From assembly GCF_015352455.1 (NCBI RefSeq), contig NZ_JADKPN010000016.1, forward strand, positions 1-64,000: 64,000 nucleotides of DNA, read 5' to 3'. The stretch's first letter is position 1, and every line of letters starts with the position of its first letter. Under the pieces are notes generated by a model. That model was not told the DNA's origin and ran no database searches. It worked only from the letters and a program-made list of their open reading frames with translations. Below, in pieces: positions 50,228-58,761 of this stretch. Made by a program: the position numbers and the translations under genes. The DNA is from Nocardioides islandensis. Lineage in GTDB: Bacteria > Actinomycetota > Actinomycetes > Propionibacteriales > Nocardioidaceae.

Positions 50228-52090
50228 TCAGCTCGCCGGCGCGAGGGCCGGCAGCCGGTCGAGCGCGCGGTGGGCCAGGGCGATGAAGGCGCCCGGAGCC
50301 ATCTGCACCTTGCCGTCGGGCACGAACCCGATCTGGGCGACCGATCCGTGGTCGCGGAGGATGCCCATCAGGTACGTGACCGTCTGGTTGTCGCTGATCT
50401 CGACCTTCACGTGCCAGACCGTCAGGTCCTGCTGCTTGCTGGACATGTCGGCCACCCGGACGACGTCGGTGCCCAGCTGCTTGTCGGCGCAGGAGCGGAG
50501 CTTGGCGCGCACCCCGTCGACGAAGGCACGGGCGCGGGGACCCGGGAGGTACCCGACGGTCTCCGTGAGGCCGAACAGGTCGGACAGTCTGGCTTCCGGG
50601 ATCACGAACGACCGGGTCATGCTGCGCCGCATCTTGTCCACCTGGAAGCTGGTCGAGTCGCAGCGGCTGGCGGCGAGGTTCGTGTTCGCGACCCGTGCCT
50701 CCGTGCCCACCCACGGCCGGTCGATCCCCGTGACCGGCGGCAGGTCGACGGCGCTCAGCATCGCCGGCACCTCGCCCGCGGGCACCGGACGTGCCGGGGC
50801 GAGGTCGGGCACACCGGCGCAGGTGCCGGCCTCCGGCAGCACGCAGAGGCTGTTCACGGCATCGCCCAGGAGCCGGGCAGCGGCCGTCAGGTCGGGGCGT
50901 GCGGTCCCTCGCGTGCGGGTCACGGTGACGGTGCTCGCCTGGCCGGTGCGGGCCACGCCCGCCACGACGGTGCTCTCCGGCCGCTTCCATGAGCGCAGCA
51001 CCATGACCATCGCGTCGTCGCCGATCCGCCCGACGTCGTAGGTCGAGATGAGCTGCATCCGCGCATCGCCGCACCCGCCGAACCAGCCGAGCATGGTCCG
51101 GTACGACGTGCGCGCGGCGCCGGCGGTGGCCGAGACCTCGACCGACTGGACCAGGCTGCGGCGCGGCTGGCCCTTGCGGGCCGGGGTCTTGTACTGACGG
51201 ACGGCGGACGCGGTGCCCGACGGGTCCGCGAAGCGCGTCGACTGGCAGGGCATCACGATGCCGGTGTCGGACTCGGTGCCGACCTCGCGCCACATCCCGG
51301 GCAGCTGTTCGCCGATCTGGTCGAGTGCGACCAGGTCCTCGTCGTCGAGGGCGACCGGCGCCGCAGCGGTGGATGCACCGGGGTCGTCGGCGGTGGCCGG
51401 CTTCGCGTGGCCGAGGCGCACCGCCGCGACCCCGGACGAGCGCGCGCTCTCCAGCGAGGGGCGGACCCCCTGCGCGTCGGTGACGACCGCGCCGCCGAGG
51501 ACCACCGCGCCGACCACGGCGAGGGCGCCGACGGCGGTGTGCGTGCGCCGGCGGGCGGTGCCGGCCCGGCGCACGATCGTGACCCGGGGCCAGCGCGCGT
51601 CGTCGACGTGGTCGCGCAGCGGCTCGAAGAGCGGCCGGATGCCGGTGGTCGGCACCTCGCGGGCCATCGAGAACTGGGACGTCGCGGACTGCAGCCGCGT
51701 CTCGGCGTCGTGCAGCGTCAGCCCGGCCTCGCGGGCGATGTCCGGCATCGACATGTCGGTCAGGTGGGTCAGCAGCAGCACCTTGCGCTGCACGAACGGC
51801 AGCTTGGCCAGCGCGTCCAGGGTGGCCCGGATCTGCGGGTCGAGCTTGCGGTCGCGGTGGAAGATGCGCGCCGAGTGCCGGCGCTGCGCGTGTCGCCAGG
51901 CCAGCGGACGGACCCAGGCCTCCGGGTCCTCCAGCCGCGAGACCTTGCGCCAGTGGTGCCAGGCGGCCACGAACGCGTCGCGGACCGCGCCGCGCGAGGC
52001 CGGCAGGTCGCCGGTGAGGGCGAAGGTCTGCTGAAGCAGGCGCGTACGCGTCGACTTGTAGAAGTCGTCGAACGCGGCTGGGTCCTGCAT
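50228..52090 (-). CDS. Membrane-anchored sigma-70-like factor with external sensor domain
   Basis: The 620-residue protein starts with an ECF-type sigma factor: a region-2-like part (residues about 7-70, FDDFYKSTRTRLLQQTFALTG ... DAFVAAWHHWRKV) and a region-4 part (about 88-142, LDALAKLPFVQRKVLLLTHL, DIAREAGLTLHDAETRL). One membrane helix follows at about 185-204 (TAVGALAVVGAVVLGGAVVT), then an extracytoplasmic domain of over 400 residues resembling PknH-type sensor regions, with several cysteines. Sigma and sensor are thus on one chain, with no separate anti-sigma gene seen. It heads the sigma-lipoprotein-SARP operon. Whether region 2 is functional is uncertain. Confidence 0.82.
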   Translation of the reverse strand: MQDPAAFDDFYKSTRTRLLQQTFALTGDLPASRGAVRDAFVAAWHHWRKVSRLEDPEAWVRPLAWRHAQRRHSARIFHRDRKLDPQIRATLDALAKLPFVQRKVLLLTHLTDMSMPDIAREAGLTLHDAETRLQSATSQFSMAREVPTTGIRPLFEPLRDHVDDARWPRVTIVRRAGTARRRTHTAVGALAVVGAVVLGGAVVTDAQGVRPSLESARSSGVAAVRLGHAKPATADDPGASTAAAPVALDDEDLVALDQIGEQLPGMWREVGTESDTGIVMPCQSTRFADPSGTASAVRQYKTPARKGQPRRSLVQSVEVSATAGAARTSYRTMLGWFGGCGDARMQLISTYDVGRIGDDAMVMVLRSWKRPESTVVAGVARTGQASTVTVTRTRGTARPDLTAAARLLGDAVNSLCVLPEAGTCAGVPDLAPARPVPAGEVPAMLSAVDLPPVTGIDRPWVGTEARVANTNLAASRCDSTSFQVDKMRRSMTRSFVIPEARLSDLFGLTETVGYLPGPRARAFVDGVRAKLRSCADKQLGTDVVRVADMSSKQQDLTVWHVKVEISDNQTVTYLMGILRDHGSVAQIGFVPDGKVQMAPGAFIALAHRALDRLPALAPAS

Positions 52091-52272
52091 GGCCGTTCCA
52101 CGGTACGGGGCTTTGCCCGGCGGCGCACATCCGTGCCGGAATCCCCGGCCGGCCGGGAAAACCCGCGCTGGACGGGCGAAGCAACGCCCGTCCAGCGTCA
52201 GGATTGCCCGTCAAGCGGGGCGTCGGCGTGCCTGACCGGCTGGGGACGCGTTCGCGGCGAGGATGGGCCGCG

Positions 52273-53535
52273 ATGACTTCCCTGCTCAGCGGACCGGTGA
52301 GGTCCGAGGCCCGGGCCGCGGCGGACGCGCGGCACCGGCGTCCGCTCGTGCTGCTGGCCGTGCTGGGTGGGGCCGCGGCGGCGGCGAGCACCCTCGTCGT
52401 GTGCCTGGCGGTCGGGGTGGTCGGCTGGTTCCTCACCGACGCGGGCTCCCACGGCGCCCCGCGCGACGGCCTGCGGGCCGGCGCGGTCGCCTGGCTGATG
52501 GGCCACGGCTCCGGCCTGGTCGTCGACGGGGTGAGGATCACCGCGATCCCGCTCGGCATCAGCGTGATCTGCGCCTGGTCGGTCTGGCGGATCGCCCACC
52601 GGGTCGGTGACTCGGTGTCCGGTCACGGACCGGACGCCGACGCGCTGGCAGACGGCGCTCGCGACTGGACGGTCCCGGCGGCGTCGCTGCTGTTCGCCGC
52701 GGCGTACGCCGGCGTCGCCGTCGTGGTGCTGCGTGCGGTCGCCGGCGCGGGCTCGCCCTCGGGCGGCCGCGTCGTGGCCTGGTCGGTCCTGCTGTCGCTG
52801 GTCGTCGGCGGACTGTCCATCGCGATCGGCGCGGGCCGCGCCGCGATCTGGACGGCGTTCCTCCCGCTGTCGCTGCGGGCCGCCTCGACGGTCTGCCTGA
52901 AGGTCGTCTCCCGGCTGCTGCTGGTCTCGGCCGCGACGTTCCTCGTCGCGCTCGCCGTCGACCTCGGCGCGGCCCTCAACGTGATGTCCGAGCTGCACAC
53001 CGACGCCGGGGCCGCGACGCTCTACTCCGGCGTCAGCCTGGCCGTGCTGCCCAACGCGGTGCTGCTCGCCGCGAGCTACCTGCTCGGGCCGGGGTTCGCC
53101 GTCGGCACCGCTACGATCGCCAGCCCGACAGCCGTGGTGCTCGGCCCGGTGCCGGCCTTCCCCCTCCTCGCGGCGCTCCCCGACGACGGGCAGCCCGCCG
53201 GGTGGGTGGCCCTCCTGCTGCTCGTCCCGCCGCTCGTCGCGGCGTACGCCGCCGCGCGCGTCCACCGGCTGTACCCGACCACCCGCTGGGAGGAGGGTGC
53301 GGTGCGCGGCTGCGCCGGCGGCATCCTCGCCGGGCTCGTCGTCGGGGCGCTCACCGCCCTGGCCGGCGGCTCGGTCGGCCCGGGCCGGATGCAGGACGTG
53401 GGCGCGGTCGCCGGCCTGGTCACGCTGCACGCCGTCGTCTCCCTCGGCCTCGGTGCCCTGGTCGGCGCGCTGTGGGCCACCTGGTCCTACCGGCGCCACG
53501 TGCGCCGCATGGACGTCCCCCAGGTCGCGCCGTAG
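52273..53535 (+). CDS. DUF6350 (PerM-like) multi-spanning membrane protein
   Basis: The 420-residue protein has about ten hydrophobic segments and the DUF6350 pattern of actinobacteria, a family in which mycobacterial PerM supports cell division and persistence. Typical pieces are AWLMGHGSGLVVDGVRITAIPLGISVICAWSVWR and LLGPGFAVGTATIASPTAVVLGPVPAFPLLAALP. It lies in its conserved place upstream of purine genes, but the purN gene normally next to it is absent here. The ATG at 52273 was preferred to a longer frame. Confidence 0.87.
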   Translation: MTSLLSGPVRSEARAAADARHRRPLVLLAVLGGAAAAASTLVVCLAVGVVGWFLTDAGSHGAPRDGLRAGAVAWLMGHGSGLVVDGVRITAIPLGISVICAWSVWRIAHRVGDSVSGHGPDADALADGARDWTVPAASLLFAAAYAGVAVVVLRAVAGAGSPSGGRVVAWSVLLSLVVGGLSIAIGAGRAAIWTAFLPLSLRAASTVCLKVVSRLLLVSAATFLVALAVDLGAALNVMSELHTDAGAATLYSGVSLAVLPNAVLLAASYLLGPGFAVGTATIASPTAVVLGPVPAFPLLAALPDDGQPAGWVALLLLVPPLVAAYAAARVHRLYPTTRWEEGAVRGCAGGILAGLVVGALTALAGGSVGPGRMQDVGAVAGLVTLHAVVSLGLGALVGALWATWSYRRHVRRMDVPQVAP

Positions 53536-53540
53536 GCTGA

Positions 53541-53616
53541 CGCGCACACGACTGGCGCGGGTGGGTGACCACCGGGGAGTGACGTCGTGGGCATCGCCCG
53601 CCTGGGTGCCCGCTCC
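53541..53616 (+). ncRNA. ZTP (pfl-motif) riboswitch upstream of purH
   Basis: The leader contains the conserved blocks of the pfl/ZTP riboswitch in order: CGACTGGCG, then GGTGGGTGACCACCGGGGAG (a P2 hairpin with the GGGGAG core), a variable stem, then CCCGCCTGGGTGCC matching the CCGCCUGGGCA-type 3' block. ZTP and ZMP signal low 10-formyl-tetrahydrofolate, and purH uses ZMP (AICAR) with that cofactor, so the ligand fits the gene. It ends about 28 bases before the ATG, so it may control translation initiation. Found by eye only. Confidence 0.85.
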
Positions 53617-53643
53617 GATCGATCATCGAAGGAGCGACCCCTC

Positions 53644-55197
53644 ATGACGCAGATCCCGATCCGGCGCGCGTTGGTCTCCGTGTACGACAAGACCGGCCTC
53701 GACGACCTGGTCCGCGGCCTGCACCAGGCCGGTGTCGCGCTGGTCTCCACCGGGGGGTCGGCGGCCCGCATCGAGTCCCTGGGCATCCCGGTCACGAAGG
53801 TCGAGGACCTCACCGGGTTCCCCGAGTGCCTCGACGGCCGCGTGAAGACCCTGCACCCCAAGGTGCACGCGGGCATCCTCGCCGACCGGCGGCTGGAGTC
53901 CCACGTCCGGCAGCTCGAGGAGCTCGGCGTCGAGCCGTTCGACCTCGTCGTCTCGAACCTCTACCCGTTCACCCAGACGGTCGCCTCCGGCGCGACGCCG
54001 GACGAGTGCGTCGAGCAGATCGACATCGGCGGACCGTCGATGGTGCGGGCCGCCGCCAAGAACCACCCGTCGGTCGCCATCGTCACCTCGCCCGCGTGGT
54101 ACGACGACGTGCTGGCCGCCGTCGCCGCCGGTGGGTTCACCCTCGAGCAGCGGCGGCGGCTGGCCGCGGAGGCGTTCGCGCACACCGCGGCGTACGACGT
54201 CGCCGTCGCGTCCTGGATGAGCCGCGTGCTCGCTCCGCCGGAGGGGGACACGTGCTTCCCGGACTTCGCCGGTGCGACGTTCACCAAGGTCGCCGACCTG
54301 AGGTACGGAGAGAACCCGCACCAGGTCGCCGTCCTCTACTCCGACGGCACCGGCGGGCTCGCCGCCGCCCAGCAGCTGGCCGGCAAGGAGATGTCCTACA
54401 ACAACTACGTCGACACCGACGCCGCTCGCCGGGCTGCGTGGATGTACGACGAGCCGGCGGTCGCGATCATCAAGCACGCCAACCCCTGCGGCATCGCCGT
54501 CGGCGCGGACATCGCCGAGGCGCACCGGCTGGCGCACGAGTGCGACTCCACCTCGGCGTTCGGCGGCGTGATCGCGACCAACCGGCCGGTGACCGTGGCG
54601 ATGGCCGAGCAGGTCGCCCCGGTGTTCACCGAGGTGATCGTGGCGCCGGCGTACGACGACGGCGCCGTGGAGATCCTCGAGGCCCGCAAGAACCTGCGGA
54701 TCCTGGTCTGTGACGGGCCCGAGCAGGACACCGGCTTCGAGTTCCGCCAGGTGTCGGGAGGCGTCCTCCAGCAGGCGGTCGACCGCGTCGACGCGCCCGG
54801 CGACGACCCGTCGACCTGGACCCTGGCGGCGGGACCGGTGGCGGACGAGGCGACGCTGGCCGACCTCGCCTTCGCCTGGAAGGCCTGCCGCGCCGTGAAG
54901 TCGAACGCGATCCTGCTCGCCAACGACGGCGCCGCGGTCGGCATCGGGATGGGTCAGGTCAACCGCGTCGACTCGTGCCGGCTGGCCGTGTCGCGGGCCG
55001 GCGACCGGGCCAAGGGCTCGGTGGCCGCCTCGGACGCCTTCTTCCCCTTCGAGGACGGCCCGCAGGTGCTGCTCGACGCCGGCGTACGGGCGATCGTGCA
55101 GCCCGGCGGCTCGATGCGTGACCAGCTGACGGTCGACGCTTGCGAGCAGGCCGGGGTGTCGATGTACTTCACCGGCACCCGGCATTTCGCGCACTAG
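53644..55197 (+). CDS. purH: Bifunctional AICAR formyltransferase / IMP cyclohydrolase
   Basis: The 517-residue enzyme performs the last two steps of IMP synthesis. The N-terminal IMP cyclohydrolase has RRALVSVYDKTGLDDLV, VSTGGSA and GRVKTLHPKVHAGIL. The C-terminal transformylase has KHANPCGIAVG, STSAFGGVIATN and AFWKACRAVKSNAILLA-type blocks, and ends AGVSMYFTGTRHFAH. The ATG at 53644 follows AAGGAG. It is under the ZTP riboswitch just upstream. Confidence 0.97.
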   Translation: MTQIPIRRALVSVYDKTGLDDLVRGLHQAGVALVSTGGSAARIESLGIPVTKVEDLTGFPECLDGRVKTLHPKVHAGILADRRLESHVRQLEELGVEPFDLVVSNLYPFTQTVASGATPDECVEQIDIGGPSMVRAAAKNHPSVAIVTSPAWYDDVLAAVAAGGFTLEQRRRLAAEAFAHTAAYDVAVASWMSRVLAPPEGDTCFPDFAGATFTKVADLRYGENPHQVAVLYSDGTGGLAAAQQLAGKEMSYNNYVDTDAARRAAWMYDEPAVAIIKHANPCGIAVGADIAEAHRLAHECDSTSAFGGVIATNRPVTVAMAEQVAPVFTEVIVAPAYDDGAVEILEARKNLRILVCDGPEQDTGFEFRQVSGGVLQQAVDRVDAPGDDPSTWTLAAGPVADEATLADLAFAWKACRAVKSNAILLANDGAAVGIGMGQVNRVDSCRLAVSRAGDRAKGSVAASDAFFPFEDGPQVLLDAGVRAIVQPGGSMRDQLTVDACEQAGVSMYFTGTRHFAH

Positions 55198-55220
55198 CTT
55201 TCACGCGTCAGCGGGAAAGC
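55197..55220. terminator. Weak hairpin after purH
   Basis: GCTTTC (55197-55202) can pair with GAAAGC (55215-55220) around a 12-base loop, directly after the purH stop. The stem is short and has no T tract. The remaining gap to folD shows no gene or known riboswitch. Confidence 0.3.
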
Positions 55221-55331
55221 GTGTAGGTGCGCGGGTCGAGCGCGCGCACGAGCGACGAAGGAGCTCGTGACCGCGCAAGTCGAGACCCCACCGACGGGAC
55301 CAAATACAGCAACCACAGGAGCCCTCAGAAG

Positions 55332-56177
55332 ATGACCGCCCAGAAGCTCGACGGCACCGCCACCCTGAAGACCATCAAGGCGGAGCTCGCCGAACGCGTG
55401 TCGGCCCTGAAGGAGCGCGGCATCACGCCCGGTCTCGGCACCGTGTTGGTCGGCGACGACCCGGGGTCGCACTGGTACGTCGGCGCCAAGCACAAGGACT
55501 GCGCGGAGATCGGCATCACCTCGATCCGCCGCGACCTGCCGGCGACGGCCACGCAGGCGGAGGTCGAGGCCGTCATCGACGAGCTGAACGCCGACCCGTC
55601 CTGCACCGGGTTCATCGTCCAGCAGCCGACCGGGCTCGACGAGTTCGCGCTGCTGTCGCGGGTCCACCCCGACAAGGACGTCGACGGCCTGCACCCCATG
55701 AACCTCGGCAAGCTGGTGCTCGGCGAGGCCGGCCCGCTGCCGTGCACGCCGGTCGGCGTGATCGAGCTGCTCCGGCGCCACGGCGTGCCGATCGCGGGCG
55801 CGGAGGTGGTCGTGGTCGGTCGCGGGCTGACGGTCGGGCGGCCGTTGGGGCTGCTGCTCACGCGCCGTACCGAGAACGCCACGGTCACCCTCTGCCACAC
55901 CGGGACCAGGGACCTGGCGGCGCACGTGCGCAACGCCGACATCGTGGTCGCCGCGGCCGGCGTCCCGGGCATCATCAGCGGCGAGATGGTCAAGCCGGGC
56001 GCCGCCGTGCTCGACGTCGGTGTCTCGCGTGTCGACGGCAAGGTCGCCGGCGACGTGGCCGACGACGTCGCCGAGGTGGCCGCCTGGGTCTCCCCGAACC
56101 CCGGCGGTGTCGGACCGATGACCCGCGCGATGCTGCTGTCGAACATCGTCCAGATCGCCGAGGGGTCGGCGACCTGA
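55332..56177 (+). CDS. folD: Methylene-tetrahydrofolate dehydrogenase / methenyl-tetrahydrofolate cyclohydrolase
   Basis: The 281-residue enzyme converts methylene- to methenyl- and then 10-formyl-tetrahydrofolate, supplying PurH. The active-site YxxxK is Tyr49-Lys53 in YVGAK; further motifs are FIVQQPTGLD, DVDGLHPMNLG, PCTPVGVIELL, VVGRGLTVGRPLGLLL and PNPGGVGPMTRAML. One family block, usually PGS(V/P)-type, reads DDPGSHWYVGAKHKDC, which is typical of actinobacteria. It follows purH by 134 bases. Confidence 0.96.
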   Translation: MTAQKLDGTATLKTIKAELAERVSALKERGITPGLGTVLVGDDPGSHWYVGAKHKDCAEIGITSIRRDLPATATQAEVEAVIDELNADPSCTGFIVQQPTGLDEFALLSRVHPDKDVDGLHPMNLGKLVLGEAGPLPCTPVGVIELLRRHGVPIAGAEVVVVGRGLTVGRPLGLLLTRRTENATVTLCHTGTRDLAAHVRNADIVVAAAGVPGIISGEMVKPGAAVLDVGVSRVDGKVAGDVADDVAEVAAWVSPNPGGVGPMTRAMLLSNIVQIAEGSAT

Positions 56178-56196
56178 CCGACTAGTCTGGCTCCTC

Positions 56197-56595
56197 GTGG
56201 CGCACCTCCGCGCGGTCCCGGACCCGGACGACGACGAGCCCGTCGTCGACCAGTTCGTCGACCCGGCCTCGCCGGTCGAGGCGGAGGAGGACGTCGAGGC
56301 GCCCGCCGAGGAAGAGGTCCGGCGCTACCCGTCCACGATCGGCGGCGCGTTCTACCTCAGCATCCTGGTGGCCGCCGGCATCGCCCTGGTCATCGCCGCC
56401 CGCAGCGACTGGCGGCTCGGCATCCAGGTCCTCGGCAGCGCGATCCTGGTGGCCGCGCTGCTCCGGCTGATCCTGGCCACCCGCGACGCGGGCATGCTGG
56501 CCGTGCGGAACCGGTTCCTCGACGTCTTCTTGCTGACCGGCGCCGGAGTCGCGCTGATCGTGCTGGCCTCGAACATCCCCGACATGCCGTCCTGA
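56197..56595 (+). CDS. DUF3017 membrane protein
   Basis: The 132-residue protein has a strongly acidic cytoplasmic N-terminus (about 50 residues, EEDVEAPAEEEVRRYPS) and three membrane helices (GAFYLSILVAAGIALVIAA, LGIQVLGSAILVAALLRLIL, FLDVFLLTGAGVALIVLAS). This is the DUF3017 pattern, regularly found between folD and mdh in actinobacteria. It starts at a GTG. Function unknown. Confidence 0.9.
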   Translation: MAHLRAVPDPDDDEPVVDQFVDPASPVEAEEDVEAPAEEEVRRYPSTIGGAFYLSILVAAGIALVIAARSDWRLGIQVLGSAILVAALLRLILATRDAGMLAVRNRFLDVFLLTGAGVALIVLASNIPDMPS

Positions 56596-56651
56596 CGCGG
56601 TCGGTGCGAACCGGACGGGGACTGTCCGCAGTCGCCCGTACCCTGCCGCGC

Positions 56652-57416
56652 ATGACCGACTTCACCCAGTCCGACGACCTCAAGGGCTCGACGTTCGTCG
56701 GCGTGGACCTCTCCGGCGCACGGTTCGTCGAGTCCGACCTCACCGGGCTGGTGATGCGCGGCGTGGAGGTCGCGCGGGCCGACATCGACGCACCCTGGCT
56801 CGTGCACGGCGGGTACTTCCGCATCAACGGCGTCGACGTCATCGCCTACGTCGAGGCCGAGCTCGACCGGACGTTCCCCGGGCGAGCCGAGCGGCGGGCC
56901 GACGACCCCGAGGGCCTGCGCTCGGCCTGGGCCCGGCTCGAGGCCGCGTGGACCGCGGCGCTGGCGCGGGCGGCGGCTCTGCCGGAGGGCTCCGTGGACG
57001 TGTCGGTGGACGGCGAGTGGTCCTTCGCCCAGACGCTGCGGCACCTCGTGCACGCCACCGACATCTGGCTGCGCAAGGGTGCGCTCGGGCTCGAGGACCC
57101 GTTCCACCCGCTCGGGCTCGCCGACCTGAGCGCCGAGGACGAGGTCCCCGAGGCGGTCGCCTCCGCGTCGTACGACGACGTGCTGGCCGCCCGGGCCGAC
57201 CGCGTCGGCCAGGTGCGTGAGGTCATCGCCGGTGCCACGCCGGCGCTGCTGGCCGAGGTTCGTCGCAACCCGCACGACCCCGAGCACGCCGAGACCGTTC
57301 TCTCCTGCCTGCACGTGATCCTCGAGGAGGAGTGGGAGCACCTCCGGTTCGCCCTCCGCGACCTCGACGCCGTCGAGGCGGGTATTCCGGTCGACCCGCC
57401 CTCAGCCCCCGCCTAG
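56652..57416 (+). CDS. Pentapeptide-repeat plus DinB-like fusion protein
   Basis: The 254-residue protein has a short pentapeptide-repeat start (GSTFVGVDLSGARFVESDLTGLVMRGVEV, residues about 12-45) and then a DinB_2-like four-helix domain: WARLEAAWTAALARAAALP, the metal-ligand region EWSFAQTLRHLVHATDIWLRKGALG, and HVILEEEWEHLRFALRDLD with the paired Glu/His. It may be a metal-dependent thiol transferase or an uncharacterised enzyme. DUF3800-like and membrane genes follow in close succession, so an operon of three is likely. Confidence 0.87.
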   Translation: MTDFTQSDDLKGSTFVGVDLSGARFVESDLTGLVMRGVEVARADIDAPWLVHGGYFRINGVDVIAYVEAELDRTFPGRAERRADDPEGLRSAWARLEAAWTAALARAAALPEGSVDVSVDGEWSFAQTLRHLVHATDIWLRKGALGLEDPFHPLGLADLSAEDEVPEAVASASYDDVLAARADRVGQVREVIAGATPALLAEVRRNPHDPEHAETVLSCLHVILEEEWEHLRFALRDLDAVEAGIPVDPPSAPA

Positions 57417-57425
57417 GGTCGCCGG

Positions 57426-58388
57426 GTGACGTCCCCCGCGCGACCGGTCGTGGGGATCGCCTGCGACGAGTCGGGCTTCGTGGGCGGGTCGCTCTTCGGC
57501 GGGATCCGGGTGTTCGCGCACGCCAGCGTCCGCGTCGACGCCCCGGAGGCGGCCGGCCTGGTGGACGAGGTACGCCGCCGCACCCGGTCCGGCGGCGAGG
57601 AGCTGAAGGCCTCGCGGCTGAACCGGCCCTGGACGACCCACGTCGCGAGCTGGCTGGTCGGCCCCGACGGCCCACTGTCCGGACGGGCAACGGTCCACGT
57701 CACCGACACGCGGCTGTTCGGGCTGGCGCGGCTCGCCCAGGTCTGCCTGGCCGACAGCACGCCCCAGGGCTGGTGGAGCGCCGACCGCGACGCCGCCGCG
57801 TGGGCGACAGCCCTGCGGCTGCACCGGCTGCTGGACGGCGTCCCACCCGCGGAGGAGCGCGGGTTCCTCGAGGGCGCCCGCGACCTGCTCTGGGTGACGC
57901 GGCGCGCGCGGCTGCGGGCCGTGCCGGCGTCCTGGCCGGAGGTGGCCGCGCGGACGGCACCGGAGCTGGCCGAGCCGGAGGCCCTGCGCCGCGTGGGCGA
58001 GTACCTCGAGCGGCCACCCGACACGCCCCTGACCGAGCCGCTGCTGCCGGCGCTGGCCTGGGCGCTGGACCACTGGAGCGCCCAGGGCGACCCGGACGTG
58101 GTCCACGACGAGCAGTCGGTGCTCACGCCGGCACGGGTCAGGGTGCTCGCGGACGGGCTGGCGGACGCGCACCCCGGGCGTCGGCTGGCCGGCTTCGAGC
58201 GCGTCGACTCGCGCACCGACGCCCGCGTGCAGCTCGCGGACCTGGTGGCCGGCGTGGTCCGCCGCACGGTCGAGGACCACCTGCACGGGCAGGCCACCGG
58301 GGACCCCGTGCCCGTGGGTCACCTGGTCGCCGACGCCTCCCCGCTCACCCCGGAGGATTCGGCCGCCTGGGTACGGTCGCTGACATGA
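57426..58388 (+). CDS. DUF3800-like protein (RNase H-fold candidate)
   Basis: The 320-residue protein begins with VVGIACDESGFVGGSLF, like the FIDESG start of DUF3800 proteins, and ends with ERVDSRTDARVQLADLVAGVVRR, like their QLADLIAG block. In between are a second acidic site (VVHDEQSV) and mostly helical, Ala/Leu-rich sequence. The two acidic ends suggest an RNase H-like nuclease fold. Such proteins often accompany defence or mobile genes, but none is near here. It starts nine bases after the upstream gene and overlaps the next by four. Confidence 0.75.
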   Translation: MTSPARPVVGIACDESGFVGGSLFGGIRVFAHASVRVDAPEAAGLVDEVRRRTRSGGEELKASRLNRPWTTHVASWLVGPDGPLSGRATVHVTDTRLFGLARLAQVCLADSTPQGWWSADRDAAAWATALRLHRLLDGVPPAEERGFLEGARDLLWVTRRARLRAVPASWPEVAARTAPELAEPEALRRVGEYLERPPDTPLTEPLLPALAWALDHWSAQGDPDVVHDEQSVLTPARVRVLADGLADAHPGRRLAGFERVDSRTDARVQLADLVAGVVRRTVEDHLHGQATGDPVPVGHLVADASPLTPEDSAAWVRSLT

Positions 58389-58753
58389 GCATCAGCTACC
58401 CCGCCAGCCGGGCCATGTCGGCCGCGACCGCCGTCTACGGCGTCTACGCCCTGGCCAAGCCCTCGCACCTCGCCGACGTGATGGGCGCCGACCCGGGGGA
58501 GCGGCCCGGCTACGACCAGCTCGCCCGCGCGTACGGCGTGCGCGACCTGGTCATCAGTCTGCTCGGCGTGGTCGGCCCGGCCGGCGCCGTGCGCTGGGCG
58601 ATGCGGTCGCGGATCGCCGGCGACCTCGCCGACTGCGCGACCCTGGTGGCCAAGGCGGACGAGGGCAAGGTGCGGGGGAAGGTCGCCGCGGTGACCCTCG
58701 GGTGGGCGGCGCTGAACCTCGCGGCGTACCGCTGGGACAGGAAGCGCCGCTAG
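58385..58753 (+). CDS. Small membrane-associated protein (DUF4267-like)
   Basis: The 122-residue protein has moderately hydrophobic segments (SAATAVYGVYALAKPSHL, YGVRDLVISLLGVVGPAGAV, AAVTLGWAALNLAAYRW) and a conserved-looking RAYGVRDL block seen in DUF4267-type proteins. Its ATG overlaps the stop of the previous gene (ATGA), so translation is coupled. Function unknown. It ends convergently with mdh. Confidence 0.8.
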   Translation: MSISYPASRAMSAATAVYGVYALAKPSHLADVMGADPGERPGYDQLARAYGVRDLVISLLGVVGPAGAVRWAMRSRIAGDLADCATLVAKADEGKVRGKVAAVTLGWAALNLAAYRWDRKRR

Positions 58754-58761
58754 GCCAGGCC

